Below are positions 50,236 to 58,164 of a stretch of DNA of 64,000 nt, in pieces. The notes under the pieces were generated by a model, which was not told the origin of the DNA, ran no database searches, and worked only from the letters and a program-made list of their open reading frames with translations. Position numbers and translations under genes: made by a program. The stretch spans positions 8,292 to 72,291 of the forward strand of contig JAYPCI010000004.1 of assembly GCA_038124645.1 (NCBI GenBank), read 5' to 3'. This stretch comes from JAYPCI01 sp038124645. Lineage in GTDB: Bacteria; Pseudomonadota; Alphaproteobacteria; Pelagibacterales; Pelagibacteraceae. Each line of letters begins with the position of its first letter. The stretch's first letter is position 1.

Positions 50236-51254
50236 TTTTTTGATTTTAGAACATCAAAACCATTTAGTTTCCAACTTTTAAGACCACCTACTAAATGAAA
50301 AATATTTTTGATATTATAAGATTTAGATATTTGTACAGCTAAATTAGATCGTTCGCCTACGGCGCAATACAAAAAAACTTCTTTTTTAGCTAAATCATTT
50401 TCAGAATAATATTTTGATATTTCGTGAAAAGGAACATGAATTGCCTTAGCTAATTTGCCTTCTTTTTGGATCTCGTGATCCTCTCTTAAATCAATAAGAA
50501 TGGCACTAGATTGTTCAATTCCTTTTTTAAATTGATTAGCTTCTAAACCGTTATTATTTTTTTGTTTTGTAAAATCAACGCCTAACTTCAAATTACCAGG
50601 TACAGCAATATCCATCATTTTTGGATTTGGAAGATTTAAATTATTCATGATGTCTACATATTCATCTACAGACTTTACTTGAAGTCTTGGATTAAATTTT
50701 TTTTCCTCACCAATTGTAGAAACCATATCACCTTTATAATCATGAGCAGGGTAAACTAAAGTATTCTCTGGTAATACTAATAATTTTTTAAATATTGAAT
50801 TATAAGAATCTTTTGGATTGCCGTTTTGAAAATCTGTTCGACCTGTACCTCTAATCAATAAAGTATCGCCTGTAAAGACTCTATCCCCCAGCAAATAACT
50901 ATAACTATCATCAGTGTGTCCTGGCGTATACATGGCCGTTAATTTTAATCCTTCGATGGAAACCTGATCACCATCTGCGACACGCATGGAAACTACATCA
51001 GCTTTAGTATGTTCGCCCATGATGGTGGTACATTTAGTTTTTTCTCTTAGCTCTGCAATACCTGAGATATGGTCAGCATGAATATGAGTATCAATTACTT
51101 TAACGAGCTTAAGTTGTAGTTCATCTAACAATTGGATATATCGACTGACGTTTTCAATTACGGGATCAATAATAATAGCTTCTCGCCCAACATCTGAGGC
51201 AAGTAAATAAGTGTATGTGCTTGAAACTTTATCAAATAACTGCCTGAATATCAT
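50232..51254 (-). CDS. Persulfide dioxygenase-rhodanese fusion (ETHE1-like)
   Basis: A 340-residue fusion. The N-terminal metallo-beta-lactamase domain (residues 1 to about 230) has the iron ligands THIHADH, TPGHTDDSYS, FTGDTLLIRGTGRTDF and YPAHDY, diagnostic of persulfide dioxygenases (ETHE1/BLH). The C-terminal rhodanese domain has active-site Cys in LYCAVGERSNLAVQ (about residues 300-313). The enzyme oxidises glutathione persulfide to sulfite, and the rhodanese domain handles thiosulfate and sulfane sulfur. It stands downstream of the 65-residue leader protein and 46 bp from it, with a hairpin between. Confidence 0.93.
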   Translation of the reverse strand: MIFRQLFDKVSSTYTYLLASDVGREAIIIDPVIENVSRYIQLLDELQLKLVKVIDTHIHADHISGIAELREKTKCTTIMGEHTKADVVSMRVADGDQVSIEGLKLTAMYTPGHTDDSYSYLLGDRVFTGDTLLIRGTGRTDFQNGNPKDSYNSIFKKLLVLPENTLVYPAHDYKGDMVSTIGEEKKFNPRLQVKSVDEYVDIMNNLNLPNPKMMDIAVPGNLKLGVDFTKQKNNNGLEANQFKKGIEQSSAILIDLREDHEIQKEGKLAKAIHVPFHEISKYYSENDLAKKEVFLYCAVGERSNLAVQISKSYNIKNIFHLVGGLKSWKLNGFDVLKSKN

Positions 51255-51263
51255 AAGTCTGAA

Positions 51264-51285
51264 AGGGGTAATTGTTATTACCCCT
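51264..51285 (-). promoter_or_regulatory. Hairpin between the 65-residue gene and the persulfide dioxygenase gene
   Basis: AGGGGTAAT (51264-51272) and ATTACCCCT (51277-51285) form a perfect 9-bp stem with a 4-base loop. On the minus strand only TTT follows, so it is a weak terminator at best. It ends 10 bases before the downstream ATG (51254) and could act on mRNA processing or on access of ribosomes. Confidence 0.5.
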
Positions 51286-51300
51286 CCACATCAGATAAAA

Positions 51301-51498
51301 TTATATCTCTTTTTTCTCTGTCTTGGCATGTTTTAAAATTTTACCGGCGTTCGATCCAGCTTTCACTGTATAGCCCGTAGTTCCATTAGCATACGTATCA
51401 ACTGATTTTACTAATGTTTTTTCTAAGAACTTAGAACGTTTGGTCTCAGTATTACTTCGGCCAAAACGTTTTAAGATCTCATGCATTCTATTTAGCAT
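51301..51498 (-). CDS. Unrecognised 65-residue basic protein heading the sulfur operon
   Basis: I do not recognise this protein. It is basic (MLNRMHEILKRFGRSNTETK) with no Cys, no signal peptide and no membrane helix. The middle contains YANGTTGYTVKAGSNAGKIL, a Gly-rich stretch of unknown meaning. Support for coding: an AGGAG ribosome binding site 6 bases before the ATG, a good promoter upstream, and codon use like the neighbours. It is first in the minus-strand operon with persulfide dioxygenase, TauE and YeeE/YedE genes. It could be a regulator or an accessory protein, but nothing in the sequence decides. Confidence 0.68.
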   Translation of the reverse strand: MLNRMHEILKRFGRSNTETKRSKFLEKTLVKSVDTYANGTTGYTVKAGSNAGKILKHAKTEKKEI

Positions 51499-51531
51499 AC
51501 ATGTCTCCTTTTTGTTTCAACCTACTTTTAA

Positions 51532-51568
51532 CTCATGTAGATGAGCCACTTTGTGACCATGTGGATGG
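51532..51568. promoter_or_regulatory. Tandem palindromes in the leader of the sulfur operon
   Basis: Two short palindromes, CTCATGTAGATGAG (51532-51545) and CCATGTGGATGG (51557-51568), share the core CATGTRGATG and lie 24 bp apart (core to core), immediately downstream of the predicted transcription start. Paired sites two helical turns apart look like an operator for a dimeric repressor. As RNA they would give only small hairpins. Confidence 0.5.
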
Positions 51569-51576
51569 TTATCAAA

Positions 51577-51604
51577 ATAATATTATTTCAATTATGAAAG
51601 TCAA
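51577..51604 (-). promoter_or_regulatory. Promoter of the sulfur operon
   Basis: On the minus strand, -35 TTGACT (51604-51599) and -10 TATTAT (51582-51577) are separated by 16 bases, each one mismatch from consensus. Transcription would begin near 51570, giving a leader of about 72 bases that includes the tandem palindromes. Confidence 0.6.
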
Positions 51605-51651
51605 TAGGGAAACTGTTTGCTTATTTGGTCAATAATTAATAGTTTTTAGAT

Positions 51652-53601
51652 ATGGTCAATAATCCCTTGTGGTCTCCGAGTAAAAAAAGGTTAAAAAATT
51701 CAAATCTCTATAAATTCAAACAAGCTATTGAGAGCAAATATAAACTAAATTTTCATGAAGATTTTCAAACATTCTGGCATTGGTCAGTAAAAAATGATGA
51801 AGTTTTTTGGTCAGAATACTGGGACTATGATCAGTTTGCAGGAAACAAAGGAACAAAGATTATCGAAAAAAATTTAAAATTTTGGAAAAATGAATTCTTT
51901 CCAGAGGCTAAATTAAATTTCACCCAAAATTTACTGACAAAAAAGACGGATGAGACAGCCGTTTATTGTTTAAAAGAAAATAATATTACTGAACATAAAA
52001 GTTGGCGCGAATTATACACTTCGGTCTGTAAATTTTCATCCTATCTAAAATCTAAAACAAAATTTGGTGATCGAGTCGTAGCTTATGTTCCAAATACGAT
52101 TGAATATGTTGTTGCCTTTTTAAGCGCAGCCAAGAACGGAAATATCTGGTCCAGTTGCAGTCCTGACTTTGGTATCAATGGCGTTGTTGACCGTTTTTCA
52201 CAAATTCAACCTTCGATCTTAGTAACCAGTGATTGTTATTTTTATAATGGTAAAAAAATAAATCTTATTGAAAGAATTCCAGAAATAATAAAAAAAATTC
52301 CCTCCATCAAAGAGGTGATTGTTTTTAATTATGATCAAACAAATAAAATTGATCATTCTTACCTTTCTTTTGAAAAGATAATTAAAGAAGCTGAGTTAGA
52401 TGAAACTTTTGAATTATTTAATTTTAATCATCCAGTTTATATTCTTTATTCCTCTGGTACTACTGGCAAACCTAAATGTATTGTGCACGGTGCTGGCAAT
52501 GCTCTCATTGAACAGAAGAAAGAGTTATCCCTTCATCTCGATGTAAAAGAAAATGATCGAGTATTTTATTTTACTACGACTGGTTGGATGATGTCGCCTT
52601 GGCAAATTGCTGCCTTAGCTTGTAAAGCATCAATATATTTATATGACGGTTCACCATTTTATCCAACAATTGATCGACTAATTGAATATTGTTCATCACA
52701 AAAATTTACTTTGTTTGGAGTTGGCGCAAAATATATCGATCATTTAAGAAACGAGAATTTTTTAGCAAAAAAATTTAATTTAGATAATCTTAAAACGGTG
52801 ACTTCAACTGGCAGCCCTTTAATAAAAGAGAGTTTTGAATTTGTTCATACTAATTTAAAAGATGATGTTCATTTAGCCTCAATCTCTGGAGGCACCGATG
52901 TTGTAGGTTGCTTAGTCTTAGGCAATCTTCTCCAACCCGTTTATGCTGGTGAAATTCAGGGTCCAAGTTTAGGCATTGATGTAGCTATTTACGAAGAAAA
53001 TGGAAAAGAAATAGATAATGAAATGAAAGGTGAACTTGTTGTCAAAAAACCTTTCCCTTCTATGCCGGTAAAGTTTTGGAATGATGCGAATGAAGAAAAA
53101 ATAAAAAAAGCTTACTTTAATAAATTCAATAATCTCTGGCACCATGGTGACTATATCCAAAAAACAAAAAGTGGAGGTTACATAATTTATGGACGATCTG
53201 ATGCAACGCTTAAACCAGGGGGAGTGAGAATAGGTACTGCGGAAATTTATCGACAAGTTGAAAACTTTGAACAAGTTTCTGAAGCCTTAGTTGTTGGACA
53301 AAATCATAACAATGATGTCAGGATTGTTCTCTTTGTAAAAATGCGTAATCAAAAATTAGATGATCAGCTTAAAGATGAGATAAAAAAAAAGATTAAAACT
53401 AATTGTTCACCAAGACATGTACCTCAACTCATTTTTGATTGCCCAGATATACCTAGAACTAAAAGTGGAAAAATTGTGGAAATCGCTGTTAGAAAAATTC
53501 TTAACAACGAGTCTGTAGAAAATATTGAAGCGATCGCTAATCCTGAAGTTTTAGAGTATTTTAAAAAACTACCTATTGTGCTGACCAACCACCATCAATA
53601 A
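51652..53601 (+). CDS. Acetoacetyl-CoA synthetase
   Basis: Activates acetoacetate (or a similar acid) to its CoA ester at the cost of ATP. At 649 residues it matches AACS. N-terminal landmarks are FHEDFQTFWHWSVKNDEVFW, then the AMP-binding motif YILYSSGTTGKPKCIVHG around residues 262-279, TTTGWMMSPWQ, and the hinge and lysine regions GRSDATLKPGGVRIGTAEIY and PRTKSGKIVEIAVRK. It is divergent from the sulfur operon and convergent with the 3-hydroxybutyrate dehydrogenase gene, overlapping it by 29 bp. Together they make a route from 3-hydroxybutyrate to acetoacetyl-CoA. Confidence 0.93.
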   Translation: MVNNPLWSPSKKRLKNSNLYKFKQAIESKYKLNFHEDFQTFWHWSVKNDEVFWSEYWDYDQFAGNKGTKIIEKNLKFWKNEFFPEAKLNFTQNLLTKKTDETAVYCLKENNITEHKSWRELYTSVCKFSSYLKSKTKFGDRVVAYVPNTIEYVVAFLSAAKNGNIWSSCSPDFGINGVVDRFSQIQPSILVTSDCYFYNGKKINLIERIPEIIKKIPSIKEVIVFNYDQTNKIDHSYLSFEKIIKEAELDETFELFNFNHPVYILYSSGTTGKPKCIVHGAGNALIEQKKELSLHLDVKENDRVFYFTTTGWMMSPWQIAALACKASIYLYDGSPFYPTIDRLIEYCSSQKFTLFGVGAKYIDHLRNENFLAKKFNLDNLKTVTSTGSPLIKESFEFVHTNLKDDVHLASISGGTDVVGCLVLGNLLQPVYAGEIQGPSLGIDVAIYEENGKEIDNEMKGELVVKKPFPSMPVKFWNDANEEKIKKAYFNKFNNLWHHGDYIQKTKSGGYIIYGRSDATLKPGGVRIGTAEIYRQVENFEQVSEALVVGQNHNNDVRIVLFVKMRNQKLDDQLKDEIKKKIKTNCSPRHVPQLIFDCPDIPRTKSGKIVEIAVRKILNNESVENIEAIANPEVLEYFKKLPIVLTNHHQ

Positions 53602-54340
53602 TTAAATTACTACCAGTAATCTGAGCTGCCGCATCGGTCGTTAAATAATATGCCATTGAGGCCACATCACTCCGGGTGACAAACTCCATGGAAGGTTGTT
53701 TTTCTTTTAAAAGTTGGGTTTTAGCTTTTGCATAACTTATATTTTTCTTTTTAGCGATGGTTTTGATTTGATCTTCAATTAAGTCGGTAAGAACAAAACC
53801 CGGGCAAATAGCATTGCAGGTTATATTTTCTTTTGCTGTTTCCAAAGCGATAACTTTAGATAAGCCTACCAAACCATGTTTTGAGGAAACATAACCAGCT
53901 TTAAAAGGACTTGCGACCGTGCCATGCACCGAAGAAATATTTATGATCCGACCCCATTTAGCTTTTCGCATCATTGGTAATGTTTCTTTGATCATAAAAA
54001 ATGCCGCATTTAAATTTATATTGATAATGTTGGTCCAAATTTCATCTTTAAACTTTTCAATCGGCGCTACGTGTTGTCGACCAGCACAATTGACTAAAAC
54101 ATCAATTGATCGAAATTTTTTAAAAGTAGATTGAACAAATTTTTTGATATTACTGCGTTTAGTTAAATCTAAACTTTGAATAAGCGAGTCTTCACTGGAG
54201 AATTCTTTTTTAAGTTTCTGAATAAGGCTAGATTTAACTTTGCCACAAAGCGAGATGTTAAAGCCTCTTTGATAAAAAAATCTTGCAATATCTAAACCAA
54301 TACCGCTGGTACCACCTGAAATTATTATTGTCTTACTCAT
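53573..54340 (-). CDS. bdhA: 3-hydroxybutyrate dehydrogenase (SDR)
   Basis: A 255-residue short-chain dehydrogenase. The NAD motif is IISGGTSGIGLDIA around residues 5-18, the catalytic Ser is in INISSVHGTVASPFKAGYVS, and Tyr and Lys are in GYVSSKHGLVGL; this stretch closely follows D-3-hydroxybutyrate dehydrogenases (ASAHGLVASPYKSAYVAAKH). It probably interconverts 3-hydroxybutyrate and acetoacetate. Its 3' end overlaps the acetoacetyl-CoA synthetase gene on the other strand, a configuration that could cause antisense interference. No PHB depolymerase is seen here. Confidence 0.86.
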   Translation of the reverse strand: MSKTIIISGGTSGIGLDIARFFYQRGFNISLCGKVKSSLIQKLKKEFSSEDSLIQSLDLTKRSNIKKFVQSTFKKFRSIDVLVNCAGRQHVAPIEKFKDEIWTNIININLNAAFFMIKETLPMMRKAKWGRIINISSVHGTVASPFKAGYVSSKHGLVGLSKVIALETAKENITCNAICPGFVLTDLIEDQIKTIAKKKNISYAKAKTQLLKEKQPSMEFVTRSDVASMAYYLTTDAAAQITGSNLIIDGGWSAQ

Positions 54341-54364
54341 AATTAAAATATAATTAATTCTATT

Positions 54365-54505
54365 ATGTCTAACAAATCAATAGGGTTTATTGCTGTAATT
54401 CTAGGGGCATTAGCTTTGTTCATTGATCAAGAGTACTCCTGGGTCGTTTCAGCTATTTTAATTGGTGTTGGTTCAGGTTTGTTTTTTTGGCCTGAAAAAA
54501 AATAA
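54365..54505 (+). CDS. Small 46-residue membrane protein, unknown
   Basis: ATG at 54365 to TAA at 54505: begins MSNKSIGFIAVILGALALFI and ends FWPEKK. It has two likely membrane segments with a short charged tail. It is divergent from bdhA (24 bp between starts) and ends 4 bp before the MFS gene, the usual operon spacing here, so it could be translated with it. No family is recognised. Support is its position and hydrophobic pattern; there is no obvious ribosome site. Confidence 0.5.
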   Translation: MSNKSIGFIAVILGALALFIDQEYSWVVSAILIGVGSGLFFWPEKK

Positions 54506-54509
54506 ATAA

Positions 54510-55709
54510 ATGAACTGGAGCTGGATCACTTTTTTATTTGCTGGGAGATTTCTATCATCGGCAGTATTTTTTATGTATGTGGGAACTCTTCCCTTTATTT
54601 TATCCTTATGGGGTTTAACTGCTACCGAAGCAGGTATAATACAAACGGGCTCGGTAGTGGGATTTGGTTTGGCGTTAAGTATTTCGACATACTTATCAGA
54701 TTTTAAAAATCCAAGTCAGATCTTAATTTTTTTTTCCATAACTAACTGTTTATTTGCTTTTTTATTTGCTTTATTAGCAAGTGACTTTATCAGTGCTTTA
54801 ATCTTAAATTTTTTTTTAGGATTATCGCAAGGCGGCATTTATGGACCTTCGATGATCTTGGTGAGTGAGAAATATGTTCCTGCAAATCGGGGAAAAGCAA
54901 TGGGTTTGAATATCGCTGGTCAAAGTTTTGGTTATGGAATCTCTTTAGGACTAAGTTTTGTTCTAGCTAACCTTTACTCTTTACAAACAGCTTTTTTAAT
55001 TTGTTCTATTTTAACTATTTTAGGATTGCTAATATTCTTAGCTGGTTTATGGAAAGATTTATCTAAAAAGTATCATTTTAAAAAATCTATTTTTAAATTT
55101 GATAAAAAAGACGAGAATAAAAAAAACCTCATTGTCAGTTACTCTGCTCACTCTGTTGAGCTTTTTGGTATGTGGGCATGGTTGCCGGTCTTTTTAAGTA
55201 TAATTCTTTTAGATATTGCTGAATTAAGTCCAGTTGTAATTGGTTTACTTGTTGGTGTTGTTTTGCATTTTTCAGGATTTATAGCCAATATGATTGCTGG
55301 AACTTTATCGGATAGATTAGGCAGAAGATTTATCATGGTGTTATTCGCTTTATCAAGTGGCTTAATTTCATTTTTAATTGGATGGATTGTAGATTGGAAT
55401 TGGATGATTATTTTAATTATTTCAATACTGTATAGTTTTTTCTGTATCGGAGACTCAAGTGTTTTAACAGCTTCCCTGACTGAAAATACTTCTCGATCAG
55501 TTTTAGGGAGAGCTTTAGCTTTTCGATCCATTATTGGTATCGGGTTAGCAAGTATTACTCCTGCTATTTTTGGATATATTTTAGATCTTTCGAACAATCA
55601 TCAGCCTATTGATACTAGCACAAATTGGGTCTACGCTTTTTCTTTTCTAGGAATTTCAGGTTTGATTGCTACTTACTTTGCGTATAAAACTAAGACAAAA
55701 CGCATTTAA
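54510..55709 (+). CDS. MFS transporter
   Basis: A major facilitator with about 12 hydrophobic segments, 399 residues. The A-motif between helices 2 and 3 is degenerate (STYLSDFKNPSQ), but the second-half version is clear: GTLSDRLGRRFI around residues 265-276. Other segments are LSQGGIYGPSMILVSEKYVP and NRGKAMGLNIAGQSFGYGIS. It precedes the allantoinase gene by 17 bp on the same strand, so a role in uptake of a ureide, nucleobase or another organic nitrogen source is likely, although MFS substrates cannot be read from sequence. Confidence 0.82.
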   Translation: MNWSWITFLFAGRFLSSAVFFMYVGTLPFILSLWGLTATEAGIIQTGSVVGFGLALSISTYLSDFKNPSQILIFFSITNCLFAFLFALLASDFISALILNFFLGLSQGGIYGPSMILVSEKYVPANRGKAMGLNIAGQSFGYGISLGLSFVLANLYSLQTAFLICSILTILGLLIFLAGLWKDLSKKYHFKKSIFKFDKKDENKKNLIVSYSAHSVELFGMWAWLPVFLSIILLDIAELSPVVIGLLVGVVLHFSGFIANMIAGTLSDRLGRRFIMVLFALSSGLISFLIGWIVDWNWMIILIISILYSFFCIGDSSVLTASLTENTSRSVLGRALAFRSIIGIGLASITPAIFGYILDLSNNHQPIDTSTNWVYAFSFLGISGLIATYFAYKTKTKRI

Positions 55710-55726
55710 TAAATTAAAATAAATCA

Positions 55727-56626
55727 ATGAAAAATTCATACCCACGAGACCTTATTGGTTACGGTGCTAAAGGTAAAATTATTGAATGGCCCAATAGAGC
55801 TAAACTGGCTGTGCAATTTGTTCTCAATTATGAGGAAGGTGGAGAAAATTGTACTTTACACGGTGATAAAGAGTCAGAAATTTTCCTATCTGAAATTATA
55901 GGAGCATTACCAGTGAAGGGACGCCATATGAATATGGAGTCATTTTATGAGTATGGTTCTAGAATTGGTTTTTGGCGACTACATAAACTCTTTGAAGAAT
56001 TGAATATTCCAGTCACAATCTTTGGGGTCGCAATGGCTCTAGAAAGAAATCCTGAGGTGTGTGCCGCGATTAAATCAGGAAACTATGAGATAGCAAGTCA
56101 CGGATGGCGTTGGATTAATTATCAAAACATTAAAAAGGCAGAAGAAAAAAAACATATGCATAAGGCCATTGACACGATTAAAAAAATTTTTGGTAGTCGA
56201 CCACTTGGTTGGTACACGGGCAGATCAAGTCCTTATACGAGGGAAATGGTTTTAGAGGAAGGCGGATTTAAATATTGTAGCGATTCTTATGCAGATGACT
56301 TGCCTTATTGGGAGCATAAAGGAAACAAAAAACTATTAATTATTCCTTATACTTTAGACAATAATGATATGAGATTTGCAACAAACCAAGGTTTTAATTC
56401 TGGTGACCAATTTTTTACCTATCTAAAAGACAGTTTTGACACTTTGTATCAAGAAGGAGATACACAGCCTAAAATGATGTCAGTTGGTTTACATTGCAGA
56501 CTGATTGGTCGACCTGGAAGATACCAGTCATTAAAAAGATTTATTGAATATATTAAAAAATTTAATGATGTTTGGATTTGCAAGAGAATAGATATTGCTA
56601 ATCACTGGATTGAAAAAAAATACTAA
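55727..56626 (+). CDS. puuE: Allantoinase PuuE (polysaccharide deacetylase fold)
   Basis: Hydrolyses allantoin to allantoate using a NodB-type fold instead of the amidohydrolase type. The opening YPRDLIGYGAKGKIIEWPNR and VQFVLNYEEGGENCTLHGDK are hallmarks of PuuE. Metal and catalytic residues are suggested in ASHGWRWINYQ, SPYTREMVLEEGG and GLHCRLIGRPGRYQ. The length is 299 residues. It is followed after 3 bp by allantoicase and then by ureidoglycolate lyase, so the three catalyse successive steps. Confidence 0.94.
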   Translation: MKNSYPRDLIGYGAKGKIIEWPNRAKLAVQFVLNYEEGGENCTLHGDKESEIFLSEIIGALPVKGRHMNMESFYEYGSRIGFWRLHKLFEELNIPVTIFGVAMALERNPEVCAAIKSGNYEIASHGWRWINYQNIKKAEEKKHMHKAIDTIKKIFGSRPLGWYTGRSSPYTREMVLEEGGFKYCSDSYADDLPYWEHKGNKKLLIIPYTLDNNDMRFATNQGFNSGDQFFTYLKDSFDTLYQEGDTQPKMMSVGLHCRLIGRPGRYQSLKRFIEYIKKFNDVWICKRIDIANHWIEKKY

Positions 56627-56629
56627 TTT

Positions 56630-57622
56630 ATGAAAGAAAAGATAATTTTTAAAAAAGGTTTGATTGATCTTGCCCAACCAAGATTGGGTACTAAAGTAGT
56701 TTATAAAACCGATGATTTTTTTGCCTCCGCTAACAGAATTATTGATCCTAACCCGCCTATTTTTAAAGAAGGGGTTTACGATAAGCACGGTAAGTGGATG
56801 GACGGATGGGAGTCGAGAAGAAAAAGAGTCTCAGGACATGATTATTTAATTCTTAAATTAGGAAAAGTAGGTTCAATTGAGCGAATTGAAATTGATACCT
56901 CGCACTTCAACGGCAATCAACCAGACGCGATTAGTGTCGAAGGTGCTTATCTTCAAAAAGCAAAAAAGATAAAAGATATTAAATGGCAAGCGCTCTTAAG
57001 TAAAAAAAAAGTTAAAGCGAATAATAATCATATTTTTAACATCAAAAATAAAAATAGTTTTTCTCATATAAAATTAAATATCTTTCCTGACGGAGGCGTT
57101 GCAAGAATAAGATTATTTGGCAAAATAAATCAAAAATTAAACAAGTCTAAAAATAAAACAACAAACTTAGCTTCATTATTATTAGGTGCTTCTATCATCG
57201 CTTGTAACAATGAACATTTTGGAAAAGCAGAAAATATTTTAGCACCCGGTAAAGCAAAAAATATGGGAGATGGTTGGGAAACTAGACGAAGAAGAGGAAA
57301 AGGTTTTGATTGGTTAATTTTAAAATGTGTGGATGGTTACAAAGTTAATCAATTAGAAGTTTCAACACATCATTTTAAAGGTAACTTCCCAAGTCAGTGC
57401 TCAATCCAAGCAGCGTATATTAATAAAAAAATAAATGATCATGCTATTGTCAAACAATCAAATAAATGGAAAATTTTTTTAGGTAAAAGTAAACTTGCAG
57501 CTAATAAAACACATGTCTTTAAAAACCTGAATAATAAAAATGGCAAGGTTAATTTTATTAAAATAAATATTTATCCTGATGGTGGTATTTCAAGATTTAA
57601 GATTATAGGCAAAATGTTATGA
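56630..57622 (+). CDS. alc: Allantoicase
   Basis: Hydrolyses allantoate to ureidoglycolate and urea. The 330-residue protein shows the two-repeat architecture of allantoicase: DGWESRRKRVSGHDYLIL around residues 58-75 and DGWETRRRRGKGFDWLIL around residues 215-232, each with an associated TSHFNGNQPD or THHFKGNFPS, and IFPDGGVARIRLFGK / IYPDGGISRFKIIGK near each end. It lies between puuE and the lyase gene, with 3 bp before and a 4-bp overlap after. Urease is not in the window, so use of the released urea needs genes elsewhere. Confidence 0.95.
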   Translation: MKEKIIFKKGLIDLAQPRLGTKVVYKTDDFFASANRIIDPNPPIFKEGVYDKHGKWMDGWESRRKRVSGHDYLILKLGKVGSIERIEIDTSHFNGNQPDAISVEGAYLQKAKKIKDIKWQALLSKKKVKANNNHIFNIKNKNSFSHIKLNIFPDGGVARIRLFGKINQKLNKSKNKTTNLASLLLGASIIACNNEHFGKAENILAPGKAKNMGDGWETRRRRGKGFDWLILKCVDGYKVNQLEVSTHHFKGNFPSQCSIQAAYINKKINDHAIVKQSNKWKIFLGKSKLAANKTHVFKNLNNKNGKVNFIKINIYPDGGISRFKIIGKML

Positions 57623-58116
57623 GTGAAAAAAAATATCAAGCACAAACGATAACTAAAGAAAATTTCAAAGAGTTTGGTGACTTGATCACAACAGAAGGTA
57701 TTGAACCCTTAAATATTAACAATGGTTTTGCTAAGCGTTTTGATGATATTGCTCAATTGAATACAAAGAGTGAAGGTGGGGAAACGACAATCAGTATTTT
57801 TTCAGCACTTAAGCGTAATTTTCCAATGCAAATTGATATGATGGAAAAGCATCCGCTAGGAAGTCAGGCTTTTATACCAATGAAAGAAACTAATTTTCTC
57901 TGTTTTGTGGCCCCCGCAGCAGACAAACCTGATTTATCAAAAGCTAAAGCTTTTTTAATCCCAAAAGGATTAGGAATAAATTTTAAACCAGGAACTTGGC
58001 ATTTCCCTCTTATTTCAACAGAGAATATGAATTTTTTAGTTGTCGATCGAAAAGGTCAAGGTGAAAATCTTGTAATCAAAGATTTAAAATCTGAAAACAT
58101 TTACATCAATTATTAA
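57619..58116 (+). CDS. allA: Ureidoglycolate lyase
   Basis: Splits ureidoglycolate into glyoxylate and urea. The 165-residue cupin-like protein begins with TITKENFKEFGDLITTEGIE and has FAKRFDDIAQL, SIFSALKRNFPMQIDMMEKH (with the conserved His) and LGINFKPGTWHFPLI, the AllA pattern. The gene overlaps allantoicase by 4 bp and ends at a strong bidirectional terminator. The glyoxylate may be used by malate synthase G at 8.6 kb. Confidence 0.9.
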   Translation: MSEKKYQAQTITKENFKEFGDLITTEGIEPLNINNGFAKRFDDIAQLNTKSEGGETTISIFSALKRNFPMQIDMMEKHPLGSQAFIPMKETNFLCFVAPAADKPDLSKAKAFLIPKGLGINFKPGTWHFPLISTENMNFLVVDRKGQGENLVIKDLKSENIYINY

Positions 58117-58120
58117 AAAA

Positions 58121-58150
58121 AAAATCCGCCGTTAAAAAACGGCGGATTTT
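58121..58150. terminator. Bidirectional terminator between allA and the NCS1 gene
   Basis: AAAATCCGCCGTT (58121-58133) and AACGGCGGATTTT (58138-58150) make a perfect 13-bp inverted repeat around a 4-base loop, with a G+C core and A/T runs on both sides. It should end the allantoin operon on the plus strand and the NCS1 transporter transcript on the minus strand. Confidence 0.9.
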
Positions 58151-58164
58151 CTAAACTTGTTAGT

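Noticed and set aside
55148..55597. 149-codon open frame opposite the MFS gene
   Set aside because: It mirrors hydrophobic codons of the transporter, a typical shadow frame.
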